Positions 41,280 through 49,374 of a stretch of 64,000 nucleotides of DNA are shown piece by piece. A program made the position numbers and the translations under genes. The stretch's first letter is position 1. Each line of letters opens with the position of its first letter. Origin of the DNA: JAAYTY01 sp964569245 (GTDB lineage: Bacteria; Fermentibacterota; Fermentibacteria; Fermentibacterales; Fermentibacteraceae); contig CAZMTK010000006.1 in assembly GCA_964569245.1 (NCBI GenBank), positions 62,001 through 126,000 of the forward strand, in the 5' to 3' direction. The notes under the pieces were generated by a model, which did no database searches, was not told the origin of the DNA, and worked only from the letters and a program-made list of their open reading frames with translations.

Positions 41280-43157
41280 CTACAGCACACGGAACTCGAT
41301 CCTGCGGTTTCGGGCGCGGCCGTCCGCAGTGTCGTTCGTTGCGACAGGCCGAAGCTCACCGTAGCCCACGACGGTCAGCATGGAGGCCGGAACCCCCCGG
41401 CGAACCAGATAGTCCTTCACGGCAGCAGCCCTGCGCTCGCTCAGGCTCTGGTTCGACGACTCGCTTCCCTGCGAGTCCGTGTGCCCCGACACTTCGATCC
41501 TGGCAGAGGAATTGGCGATGAGGAGGTCCGCTATGCCGTCGAGGACCGAGTAGGACTCGGTCTTGATGGTGGCGCTGCCTGAATCGAAATAGATGTTGGC
41601 GAAGCTCATGACCTGTCCGCTCACCAGTGCGGTGGCAAGCGACGAGGAGACCGGAGTAGAGCCTCCGGGAGTCACCTGCACCTGCACCATGGACTGGTTG
41701 TGCCCTTCGGCAGTCACCCGCAGGGTCCACGCCCCGCCGGGGAGATCCATGCTGAAGCGCCCGTCGGGACCTGAAGTGACCGTGACTCCCGAGCCCTCCG
41801 CGGTGACGGTCGCTACGAGCGGCATGCCGGTGTCGCCATCGGTGATCACCCCCGTCACCGTTCCCGTCTGCGGGGCGGCCGGCTGGAGGCGGAAGTCGAG
41901 CGAGGCGGGCCCGTCAGCGGGCACAGCGACCGATGCGACAGCAGTCCTGAAGCCTTCGGCAGCAGCGCTGACGACATGCACACCCGCGGGCGCCTCCGCC
42001 CTGTAGAAGCCGGTGACAGGATCCGACTCCACTGGCTCCACCGACGAACCGGGGAAGCTGACCGTGGCAGACAGCGGCTCTCCGGTAGATGCGTTCAGAA
42101 CCAGCCCGCCGAGATTGCCGCTTCCTCCCGTCTGCGCCGACATGCCAGAGTCCCAGCCCAGGCTCAGGAGCACGCCGAGCGTTCCAGGCACGCCCTTCGG
42201 GACCGCCATCCATCCTGTCTCGTAGGGATCGGATTCGTCGCGCTCGTGTGACGTGAGACCGAGCTGGACCGCGAGGTCCAGCCATGCGCCCGAGCGCTGG
42301 TAGACACGCATTCCCAGCAAGTACCAGGCCGGCATGTGATAGCCGGGGTCGTCCCCTCGGCCGAGGAAGGCCTTCAGAACCAGCTCGGTGTAGAGCACAG
42401 CGAAATCGGTCGTGTACTGGTATCCAGCGCCGAAGTCCAGGGCCGTGTCGGTGCGCCGCATCGTACCCAGCACCGGGTCCTGCACCTCCTGGCGGTAGTT
42501 CGAGAAGCCCAGGTTCCCCATGGCGTCGCCGTAAGGCGACTCGTAGGTGAAGAGCCCCGTGATCCCGAATGCCACTCCGCCAGTGCCGATGTAGGGGCGC
42601 CTGACCTCGTGCATGATGTCGCCGGCGTACCAGTAGCCGTCGTAGTCAGCGGCGGTGTCGGCGAAGGCCGGGCCGGTCGGGATGGACAGCCACAGGAGAC
42701 CTCCGTAGGTCATGTCCTCCTGGAGGAGCCTGCTGTACTTGCCCGCCAGCGTCACTTCGGTGAATCCCCAGACGGCGTCAAGCATGCCCAGCTGGTTGCC
42801 CCGCGGCGGAGTCTGGTCGTACTGCCAGGCCGATGCCTGGCCCGCGAGGGTGACGGCGGCCTCGAAGTTCTCGTCGATCCCCACCCCGAACTGCACGGAT
42901 GCGTCGGCGTAGTGCTCTGTGTCCTCGATGGCCAGAACTGTGTCTATCTCAGGCTGGAACGGCGGGATGTAGGCCACGCTGTCACGGACGGCCGCCGTCT
43001 GGTACAGGAACCAGACGGACGAGGACAGGGCTCCGGGAGGCGGAGTCCTCGCGTCAGTCACCCTGTACAGGCCGCGAAGCCCCAGCAGGCCTGGAAGGGC
43101 ATGCCCGGAAGCCGCAAGGGCCAGAAGGGCTATGAGGCAGACCGGCGGTCTGTTCAT
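41280..43157 (-). CDS. OmpA-family outer-membrane protein with regulatory-like domains (first of tandem pair)
   Basis: A 625-residue exported protein. A signal peptide (residues 1-20) precedes a beta-rich region of about 330 residues, probably an outer-membrane barrel. Two carboxypeptidase-regulatory/PEGA-like beta-sandwiches follow (NASTGEPLSATVSFPGSSVE and DGDTGMPLVATVTAEGSGVT). The C-terminal 115 residues are an OmpA peptidoglycan-binding domain: IYFDSGSATIK, IEVSGHTDSQGSESSNQSLS and NRRIEFRV. It should anchor the outer membrane to the cell wall. It shares its layout with the gene upstream and follows it after a terminator, so it may be expressed at a lower level. Its stop is six bases from the short mobile element. 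Confidence 0.88.
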   Translation of the reverse strand: MNRPPVCLIALLALAASGHALPGLLGLRGLYRVTDARTPPPGALSSSVWFLYQTAAVRDSVAYIPPFQPEIDTVLAIEDTEHYADASVQFGVGIDENFEAAVTLAGQASAWQYDQTPPRGNQLGMLDAVWGFTEVTLAGKYSRLLQEDMTYGGLLWLSIPTGPAFADTAADYDGYWYAGDIMHEVRRPYIGTGGVAFGITGLFTYESPYGDAMGNLGFSNYRQEVQDPVLGTMRRTDTALDFGAGYQYTTDFAVLYTELVLKAFLGRGDDPGYHMPAWYLLGMRVYQRSGAWLDLAVQLGLTSHERDESDPYETGWMAVPKGVPGTLGVLLSLGWDSGMSAQTGGSGNLGGLVLNASTGEPLSATVSFPGSSVEPVESDPVTGFYRAEAPAGVHVVSAAAEGFRTAVASVAVPADGPASLDFRLQPAAPQTGTVTGVITDGDTGMPLVATVTAEGSGVTVTSGPDGRFSMDLPGGAWTLRVTAEGHNQSMVQVQVTPGGSTPVSSSLATALVSGQVMSFANIYFDSGSATIKTESYSVLDGIADLLIANSSARIEVSGHTDSQGSESSNQSLSERRAAAVKDYLVRRGVPASMLTVVGYGELRPVATNDTADGRARNRRIEFRVL

Positions 43158-43181
43158 CTCTCTCCGTGACCTCCATCACGC

Positions 43182-43209
43182 AAAAGGGGCGGCCCCTGAG
43201 GGCCGCCCC
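43182..43209 (-). terminator. intrinsic terminator after the upstream OmpA gene
   Basis: Read on the minus strand: GGGGCGGCCC, loop TCAG, GGGCCGCCCC, then TTTT. It lies 18 bases after the stop of the OmpA-like gene at 43227-45242 and before the start of its paralogue at 43157. Confidence 0.85.
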
Positions 43210-43226
43210 CCGCGCAACTGCGCCGT

Positions 43227-45242
43227 TCAGTTCACGGACAGGACCGTGAACTCGATCCGGCGGTTCTGGGCCTTGTTGGCCGACGAGGTGTTCGGGACGA
43301 CCGGCTGGGTCTCGCCGAAGCCGATCGTGGTCAGGTTGCGGGCGTTGACGCCGTGGCTGACCAGGTAGTTGAACACCGAGGCGGCCCTCTGCTCGCTCAG
43401 AGTCTGGTTGTACTCGTTGCTGCCGTCGGAGTCGGTATGTCCCGCGATCTGTACCCTGGCGTTGGGATTCTCGAGGAGGGTGGCAACGATCTGGTCGAGG
43501 ACCGGGTAGGACTCCGGCTTGATGTTCGCACTGGCGACGTCGAAGTAGATGTTGTTGAACCGCAGCACCTGCCCCTGCACCAGTGCCGGCCTGAGATCGA
43601 AGTTCAGAACGGTGCTCTGGCCCGCGTTGATGACAGCCGGGAGGGACTTGCCGAGATGGTCCGCCGCCTCGCACTTGATTGTCCAGGTGCCCGCGGGGAC
43701 GGAGATCTGATAGACTCCGTCGGCGCCGGAGGTCACAGGGGCGACCTCGGGCAGATCGGGCACCGAGATGGTGGCGACGAGAGGGTCACCGGTCTCGGAA
43801 TCGGTCACGACTCCCGTGACCATGCCGGGCTCGGCGACCGGGCGCATCATGAAGTCCTTGACGATGGACTGGTCGGCCTCGATCACGACAGTCGCGGAGC
43901 CGGGCTGGTAGCCCTCGGCCTCGACGGTGATCGGGATCGTGCCAGAGCCCACCGAAACGCTGTAGTAGCCCGTGACCGGATCGGTCTGGACGCTGGCGAT
44001 CGTTGTGCCCGGGAAGCTGAGGGTCGCTGCGAGGCCGGCGCCTGTCTCCATGTCGGTGACCATGCCGGAGATCCTGCCGGGTTCGGGGGCCCTCTCGCCC
44101 GGGATCAGATCGCTCGAGAAGGCGAGGGACACTCCGACGCCCCAGTCGTTGCTGGCGGCGAACGGGAACGGGGAGTGCTCCACCCTCTCGTCCTCCGTCA
44201 CGACTCCGGTGTCGCGGTAGATGCTGTGGCCGAGGTCGTGGTACAGCGGGTCGAACTCGGTGAGGCCGAGATCGAAAGAGACGTCCATGAATGCGCCGCT
44301 GCGGGTGATGAAGCGGAGTCCCGGAGTAAGGTATGCGACGGAGTTCTGGCCGTTCCTGTCGAGGCACTCCTTGAGGGAGTATTCGACGAAGACGATCGCA
44401 TACTGGGTCGGGAACTCCATGCCGAAGCCGATGTCGAGAACGTTGTCCTCGACATCGAGGGCGACCTCGGTGCTGTCGTAGAAGTAGACGCTGTCAGGAG
44501 TGTAGTTGTAGCGGAAGTCGGTCATGTCGAACGTCTGCTTGTAGTGCGAGTATCCGATGTTGCTGTGGAAGCGCAGAGGTGCACTCGGGGAGATATCGGC
44601 GAGATCGAAGGTGATCAGGCTGCCGATGCCGTAGCTCGTGTGTCCGGTGGAGATGAATGGTCTGCGCATCTCGTACATCGGCTGGTCGTCGAACCAGCGG
44701 CCGCAGTAGTCCTCGCAGAGAGCAAGGTCGTTGGTGTTGGGGGCGAAGGACCACCAGTTCTGCAGGCCGAGCCAGAGGAGACCGGTATCGGACGTCGGCG
44801 TGAAGCCGAGCTTCATGCCCACCTGGAGATCGCCGAGTCCGTCCACGCCGTCCCAGCGGCCGGTGTAGAGACCGCGCGGCTGCACCATGTCGCGCTCGTA
44901 CCAGCTCAGGACATAGGACAGCCGGGCGCCCAGTTCGAGGAAGTCGGTGACGCCGTAGCCCACGACGAAGTACCCGTCGGCGTAGTGCTCCTTGTCGGCG
45001 ACGTCGAGCGTGTCGTTCCACTCGGCAGGATACTCCGGCGTATAGGTGCGGAACACCAAACCGTCGATCTCGTTGGTGCTGGCCCAGTACTTTGCCATTA
45101 CGCCGAAGGCGATGCCGCCCTGCTCCAGAGGCTTCGCGGAAACCACGCGGTTTATTCCGCTGTAGCCCATGAACGACGGAATCGCCATGGCCGCCTGCGC
45201 GAGAACGAGGATCGCGAGAGCCAGGAAACAGTACAATCTCAT
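43227..45242 (-). CDS. OmpA-family outer-membrane protein with regulatory-like domains (second of tandem pair)
   Basis: A 671-residue paralogue of the preceding gene. The signal peptide is MRLYCFLALAILVLAQAAMA. A barrel-like N-terminal region starting FMGYSGINRVVSAKPLEQGG parallels LLGLRGLYRVTDARTPPPGA of its partner. Two regulatory-like beta-sandwiches (DMETGAGLAATLSFPGTTIA, DSETGDPLVATISVPDLPE) and an OmpA domain (IYFDVASANIKPESYPVLDQ, VQIAGHTDSDGSNEYNQTLS, NRRIEFTV) follow. ATG 45242 has GGAGGG five bases upstream. A promoter with a perfect -35 lies upstream, and a strong terminator downstream, so it may be an abundant envelope protein. Confidence 0.9.
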   Translation of the reverse strand: MRLYCFLALAILVLAQAAMAIPSFMGYSGINRVVSAKPLEQGGIAFGVMAKYWASTNEIDGLVFRTYTPEYPAEWNDTLDVADKEHYADGYFVVGYGVTDFLELGARLSYVLSWYERDMVQPRGLYTGRWDGVDGLGDLQVGMKLGFTPTSDTGLLWLGLQNWWSFAPNTNDLALCEDYCGRWFDDQPMYEMRRPFISTGHTSYGIGSLITFDLADISPSAPLRFHSNIGYSHYKQTFDMTDFRYNYTPDSVYFYDSTEVALDVEDNVLDIGFGMEFPTQYAIVFVEYSLKECLDRNGQNSVAYLTPGLRFITRSGAFMDVSFDLGLTEFDPLYHDLGHSIYRDTGVVTEDERVEHSPFPFAASNDWGVGVSLAFSSDLIPGERAPEPGRISGMVTDMETGAGLAATLSFPGTTIASVQTDPVTGYYSVSVGSGTIPITVEAEGYQPGSATVVIEADQSIVKDFMMRPVAEPGMVTGVVTDSETGDPLVATISVPDLPEVAPVTSGADGVYQISVPAGTWTIKCEAADHLGKSLPAVINAGQSTVLNFDLRPALVQGQVLRFNNIYFDVASANIKPESYPVLDQIVATLLENPNARVQIAGHTDSDGSNEYNQTLSEQRAASVFNYLVSHGVNARNLTTIGFGETQPVVPNTSSANKAQNRRIEFTVLSVN

Positions 45243-45280
45243 GTTTACCCTCCTCTTGATGATCATGCCCGGAAGGACAT

Positions 45281-45310
45281 ATATGACCTTGCTCCCCCGG
45301 GTGCTGTCAA
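45281..45310 (-). promoter_or_regulatory. probable promoter of the OmpA-like gene
   Basis: Minus strand: TTGACA (45310-45305), 18-base spacer, TCATAT (45286-45281), 38 bases before the ATG at 45242. Confidence 0.45.
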
Positions 45311-45344
45311 TGGCGGGGGAAGGGCTCTGATTCGGGGAAAGACT

Positions 45345-45626
45345 ATGGCCGCGTTGCGGATGGTTGTCCGTGGCCTGGTGCAGGGCGTGGGGTTCCGATG
45401 GTGGGCTGCAAGGCACGCCGCGCGTCTGGGGCTCTCGGGTCATGTGCGGAACCTGCCGGACGGCTCGGTGGAGGTCGTGGCTTCCGGCGACCGGGAATCC
45501 CTCGACGAGATGCTGGAGCTCTGCCACGAGGGCCCCTCCTCTGCAGATGTCTCGGAAGTCTCCGCATATCCCTGCCCCGAGCCCGGAGTGGAGGGATTCA
45601 CGATCCTGCGTGACGGCAGGGGATGA
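45345..45626 (+). CDS. acyP: acylphosphatase
   Basis: A 93-residue enzyme that hydrolyses carboxyl-phosphate bonds such as acetyl phosphate. The phosphate loop GLVQGVGFRWW gives catalytic R18 and the second signature GHVRNLPDGSVEVVASG gives N36. Length and both motifs are normal. ATG 45345 follows GGGGAA. It opens a plus-strand run of envelope genes, but is otherwise functionally unlinked. Confidence 0.93.
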   Translation: MAALRMVVRGLVQGVGFRWWAARHAARLGLSGHVRNLPDGSVEVVASGDRESLDEMLELCHEGPSSADVSEVSAYPCPEPGVEGFTILRDGRG

Positions 45627-45645
45627 GACGGAGGGATCTGGACTG

Positions 45646-46545
45646 ATGGGAAGACACCTGCTCGCAGCCGCCCTGGCAGCCGGGGCTGCTCTCGCCTGGG
45701 ATCCGCTCTATTACCAGAACCGCGCGTCAGTGCTCCATTCGATGGAGACCGACGGGGACATCGCAATAGGCTTCTTCAGCTCTGGCAGCTACTGGAGGAC
45801 CGACTCCACAGGAGAAAGCCAGGAATACGACCTGGATCCCTCCCTGTCCGTCATTCGCATTCTGGCGACCGGCTACTACGGGCTCACGAGCAGCCATACC
45901 GTGGGCATGATCATCCCCGTCTACTTCCAGGTCTCGGGAAGCGACTCCACCGGCGGAGGGATCGCCGACCCCTGGATCTCGCTCGATGGCTGGATCGAGC
46001 GCACTCCCATGATCATAGCCAGGGGCGCTCTCAGGATCCCCCTGAAGGGCTACCTGGAATCGGGCGACTACAGGGAGGGCGACCCTCACATGGCGCTGGA
46101 CGGAGCCGTCACGGTCGAGAGCCCCCTGTCGGGCCCCGGGATGCTCGTCCGCGCCACAGCCGGGCTCAGATACTACTTTGCGGCATGGAGCGCCCTTCCC
46201 GACTCGCCACGGGACTCCGCGGACACACGCCCCCCCGTCGAGCTGAGGGGCACTGGATTCCTGGTGTTCAAAGCCAATCCAGAACTCGACGTGCGAATAG
46301 GCCTGGAGGCAGCGACGCGCGGAGACACGGGAGCCGACTTCGGCGACGGCTGGGAGGATCTCGACTACACCGGCCGCACCGAGCTCGACCTCAGGGCGGG
46401 CTTCGATCTGACGAACTCTTCGGACGTCAGAGGAGACATCTACTACAGACTCTCAGGCGAGAACACGAACAAGGAGTGGGGAATCGCCGTCACCGGGCTG
46501 GGCCTCGACTTGACCGACCTGTTCGGATTCGGCGGTTCGAGATGA
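45646..46545 (+). CDS. exported beta-rich protein, probable outer-membrane barrel
   Basis: A 299-residue protein with a signal peptide (MGRHLLAAALAAGAALAWDP). The mature part alternates short beta-strands with aromatic edges (ATGYYGLTSSHTVGMIIPVY, RATAGLRYYFAAW, ELDLRAGFDL), as in outer-membrane porins. GGAGGG lies ten bases before ATG 46545's gene start at 45646. It overlaps the next gene by 4 bp. I do not recognise a specific family; a transport-type (FadL/phenol MetA-like) barrel is possible. Confidence 0.65.
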   Translation: MGRHLLAAALAAGAALAWDPLYYQNRASVLHSMETDGDIAIGFFSSGSYWRTDSTGESQEYDLDPSLSVIRILATGYYGLTSSHTVGMIIPVYFQVSGSDSTGGGIADPWISLDGWIERTPMIIARGALRIPLKGYLESGDYREGDPHMALDGAVTVESPLSGPGMLVRATAGLRYYFAAWSALPDSPRDSADTRPPVELRGTGFLVFKANPELDVRIGLEAATRGDTGADFGDGWEDLDYTGRTELDLRAGFDLTNSSDVRGDIYYRLSGENTNKEWGIAVTGLGLDLTDLFGFGGSR

Positions 46546-47318
46546 CGAGGCGCGTCCCCCCGGCCGTCATGCCTCTGGCCGCTGCCGTGCTCCTCGCGGC
46601 TGCGGGTCTTCTCGACCCCCCGGGGGCGTCTCTCAGAAGGACAGCCCTGGAGTATGCCGCGCTTGCCGTGAGCGACCCCGCAGCGGCCTCGTCGCTCTTG
46701 ACTGACAGTCTGTCTGCGCTGGTGAGGCCAGAGGCCTTCCAGGCCGGCGGCGTACGGGAGTCCGCGGGAGGCCCAGTCCTCGGCAGGCAGGACGAGAGGG
46801 GCTTCCAGATCCTGGTCCCCGAGCAGGGCGGTGGCAGCAGGACCATCTGGCTGAGGCGCGAGAACGACCGCTGGAGGGTTTCCGGAGACACCTTCCTGGA
46901 CAGGATCCTGAACTCGGCCCCGGCGCTATGCCGCAGCTACGCCCTCTCGATCGCGCCCGCCGTAATCGCCGGTACCCCCGCCGACTCCTTCGCGTGCCCC
47001 GTGACTGGCCTGCACTACGGGATGGATTCTACCGGCTGCCTTCTCGTCTGCCCTGCCGGCCATCTCGGCGAAGGACTGGAGACGGGCGGCGGAGCCTGCG
47101 CGGCGAGGAGAGCTCTGGCGGCTTCGGAGGTGGCTTCCTTCGTAGCCGCCGGCCATCCGATGCCCTCGAGCTTCGGAGAGATGTGGGAAGCTGGGGACGG
47201 GCAGTACGGACAGCCGGGCGGCTACAGATGCCCCGACAACGGATACAGCTTCTACGAGATCACTGATTCGACGGTCTTCTGCCCCTTCCACCAGGCCGGA
47301 ACGCCGGTCGCGCCGTGA
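46542..47318 (+). CDS. exported protein with two zinc-ribbon-like CP-G-C segments
   Basis: A 258-residue protein with an N-terminal signal or anchor helix (residues about 8-25). The C-terminal half has two similar segments: CPVTGLHYGMDSTGCLLVCP with AGH, and CPDNGYSFYEITDSTVFCPF with H. Each has CP-x-x-G, then C(P)-x-x-H about 15-20 residues on. This pattern resembles the zinc-ribbon-like tails of some pseudopilin-type proteins, but no GFTLIE prepilin site is seen. Start and stop overlap both neighbours by 4 bp. Function unknown. Confidence 0.6.
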   Translation: MTRRVPPAVMPLAAAVLLAAAGLLDPPGASLRRTALEYAALAVSDPAAASSLLTDSLSALVRPEAFQAGGVRESAGGPVLGRQDERGFQILVPEQGGGSRTIWLRRENDRWRVSGDTFLDRILNSAPALCRSYALSIAPAVIAGTPADSFACPVTGLHYGMDSTGCLLVCPAGHLGEGLETGGGACAARRALAASEVASFVAAGHPMPSSFGEMWEAGDGQYGQPGGYRCPDNGYSFYEITDSTVFCPFHQAGTPVAP

Positions 47319-48538
47319 GCGAAGGACGGCAGGCCGACCACATGGAGGCCGCCAGGGGAGCGGAAGAGACTCTCGTGTCGAGCCGGAAGGCCCTGGCAGA
47401 TCTCTGCAGGCGCCTGTCCGGGTCTCCGGTCGTGGCTCTGGACACCGAATTCCACAGCGAGAGGAGATTCTGGCCCGAGCTGTTCCTCGTCCAGCTGGCC
47501 GACACTACCGGGGCCTGGCTGGTGGATCCCCTGGCAGTCGGAGACCTCTCGCCCCTTCGAGCGCTGGTCTCCGATCCGGCCGTAGTCAAGGTCATGCACT
47601 CCTCGCGGAACGACATCGCCATCCTGAGGCGATACCTCTCCTGCGAATTCACGAAGGTCTTCGACACGCAGCTCGCGGCCGCGTTCCTGGGCTACGGCGA
47701 GCAGTGCAGCCTCTACAACCTGCTGCAGGACGTCTGCGGCATCAGGGCGAGGAAGGCGTTCTGCCTCAGCGACTGGTCACGCAGACCGCTGGCGCCGGAG
47801 CAGGTCGAATACGCCCTTGACGACGTCAGGCACCTGCACGGGCTTCACGCGAAGCTGGCCGAACAGCTCGAAAAGAAGGGCAGAGCCTCCTGGTACGAGC
47901 TCGAGGCCGCCTCGCTCACCGCCCCGGACGAGTACGAGGTGAACCTGCCGGATATGTACCGGCGCGCCAGATCGGCCGGCAAGCTCAAGAAGTCTGGGCT
48001 GCCGGTCCTGTGGGCGCTGGTGAAGTGGCGCGAGGAGCGGGCCATGGAGCTGGACAGGCCCCGGGCTCACATCGCGACGGACTCCATGCTCGCCAGACTG
48101 GCGACGATGTCTCCGACCACCCCCGACAGCCTGGACAGGCTCCGGGGCCTTCCATCCGGATTCCAGGCCAGGTGGGGCGCGGAGGTGCTGGCGGTTGTCG
48201 CGGAGGCTCTGGCGTCGCCCCCGTCAGACGTTCCTGAGATTCCCGTCAGAAGGCCTGACGGCGGCGCCTCGGCCAGGGCCGACATACTGAGAATCTATCT
48301 GAAGCAGAAGGCGCACCAGCTCAGGATCGCCCCCTCGCTGCTCCTTCCTCGGGAGTTTCTGGAGAAGCTGGCATCCATGCCGCGCACCGCCGCCGTGGAG
48401 TGTCTCAGGCAGGGCTGTCTGGCCGGATGGAGATTGGAGGTTCTGGGCGACGATCTCGAGGCGCTCCTCACCGGCAGGATGGCGCTTGCAATGGGAGGCG
48501 GACCCGCTGGAGGGCTGAAGTTCATCAGGACGAGATGA
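47315..48538 (+). CDS. rnd: ribonuclease D-like 3'-5' exonuclease
   Basis: A 407-residue DEDDy exonuclease that trims tRNA and other structured RNA 3' ends. ExoI is VVALDTEFHSER (D43, E45), ExoII is VMHSSRNDIAILRR, and ExoIII is EYALDDVRHL with the Tyr and Asp. FDTQLAAAFLGYGEQCSLYNL is typical of RNase D. Two HRDC-like helical regions follow (VLWALVKWREERAMELDRPR and the C-terminal region). GTG 47315 overlaps the upstream stop (GTGA). Confidence 0.92.
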   Translation: MSEGRQADHMEAARGAEETLVSSRKALADLCRRLSGSPVVALDTEFHSERRFWPELFLVQLADTTGAWLVDPLAVGDLSPLRALVSDPAVVKVMHSSRNDIAILRRYLSCEFTKVFDTQLAAAFLGYGEQCSLYNLLQDVCGIRARKAFCLSDWSRRPLAPEQVEYALDDVRHLHGLHAKLAEQLEKKGRASWYELEAASLTAPDEYEVNLPDMYRRARSAGKLKKSGLPVLWALVKWREERAMELDRPRAHIATDSMLARLATMSPTTPDSLDRLRGLPSGFQARWGAEVLAVVAEALASPPSDVPEIPVRRPDGGASARADILRIYLKQKAHQLRIAPSLLLPREFLEKLASMPRTAAVECLRQGCLAGWRLEVLGDDLEALLTGRMALAMGGGPAGGLKFIRTR

Positions 48539-49320
48539 TCCTCCTCTGCACAGCCGTTCTGGCTTCCTTCCACATCGCCGTTTTCGGCGACAACCAGGGC
48601 GACGGCCCCGGAACCCCTCCGTTCGACAGCTTCGTGCACTGGGTGGACTCTGCAGGCCCCCTCGCGATAGTAGGGACCGGAGACCACGTGTCGACGCCGT
48701 CCTGTGCCTTCCTCCGCTTCCTCGAGGAAGAGCAGCCCTTCGCCGGAATCTTCTGGCCGGCTGTCGCTGACGCAGAAAACGCCTGCTGGGGAGAATCCCA
48801 GGCCGACGTTGGGGCGGGTTTCCCCCTGCTCGGATTCACTGCGGCCTCCGCCGTGGCTGTGGACGGCTGCAGCTACTCAGCGTCGCTCCGGCTCGAAGGC
48901 GTCGACGTTCGAATAGTATCGATCCACTTCCCCGATCAGCCGGCCGATCCGCTGGAGGCGCTGACCCCTGCGGCCAGGGAGTTCATGGCCGAGGCTCTCG
49001 AACAGTGCCCCGACTCCGCCCTGGTCATAGCAGTCGCCCACAGCAGGACGGGAAGGTGGGACAACTGCCTCGAAGGCTGCTATTCAGCGATCCTCGAGAG
49101 AAAGGCCGACCTCCTCCTGTCTGGAACCATCCACGCGCCTCTTCTGCTGCCCGGCCCCGTTCCCTCCGCAAACGCCGGCTCCCTCACGCGGCCCCTGACT
49201 CTGTTCCGCCCCTCGTTCATTGACCTGGAGGTGGACCCGGAAGAATCATTGACTCTCAGGATGATGGATGCATCCGTCTGTCCTCCCGTCGTTCGGAGAG
49301 AGGTGCGGATGGCGTACTAG
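48535..49320 (+). CDS. degenerate calcineurin-like phosphoesterase, exported
   Basis: A 261-residue protein resembling metallophosphoesterases but with altered metal ligands: FGDNQGD (17-23) where D-x-H is expected, GTGDHV for GD-x-x-D, ADAEN for GNHE, VAHSRTG retaining one His, and SGTIHAP in place of GH-x-H. A hydrophobic N-terminus (MILLCTAVLASFH) suggests export. Catalysis is doubtful, so it may be a binding protein. The ATG overlaps the RNase D stop (ATGA). Confidence 0.5.
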   Translation: MILLCTAVLASFHIAVFGDNQGDGPGTPPFDSFVHWVDSAGPLAIVGTGDHVSTPSCAFLRFLEEEQPFAGIFWPAVADAENACWGESQADVGAGFPLLGFTAASAVAVDGCSYSASLRLEGVDVRIVSIHFPDQPADPLEALTPAAREFMAEALEQCPDSALVIAVAHSRTGRWDNCLEGCYSAILERKADLLLSGTIHAPLLLPGPVPSANAGSLTRPLTLFRPSFIDLEVDPEESLTLRMMDASVCPPVVRREVRMAY

Positions 49321-49374
49321 CCCGCCAGTGGAGGGCTGCAGGCCGTCGGGTCGGGCGGGGAAAGGGGTGTCGAG

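Noticed and set aside
43353..45626. A 757-residue open frame on the plus strand antisense to the second OmpA gene
   Set aside because: It lacks plausible domain content, mirrors the minus-strand gene, and only its last 93 codons (acylphosphatase) are real coding sequence.
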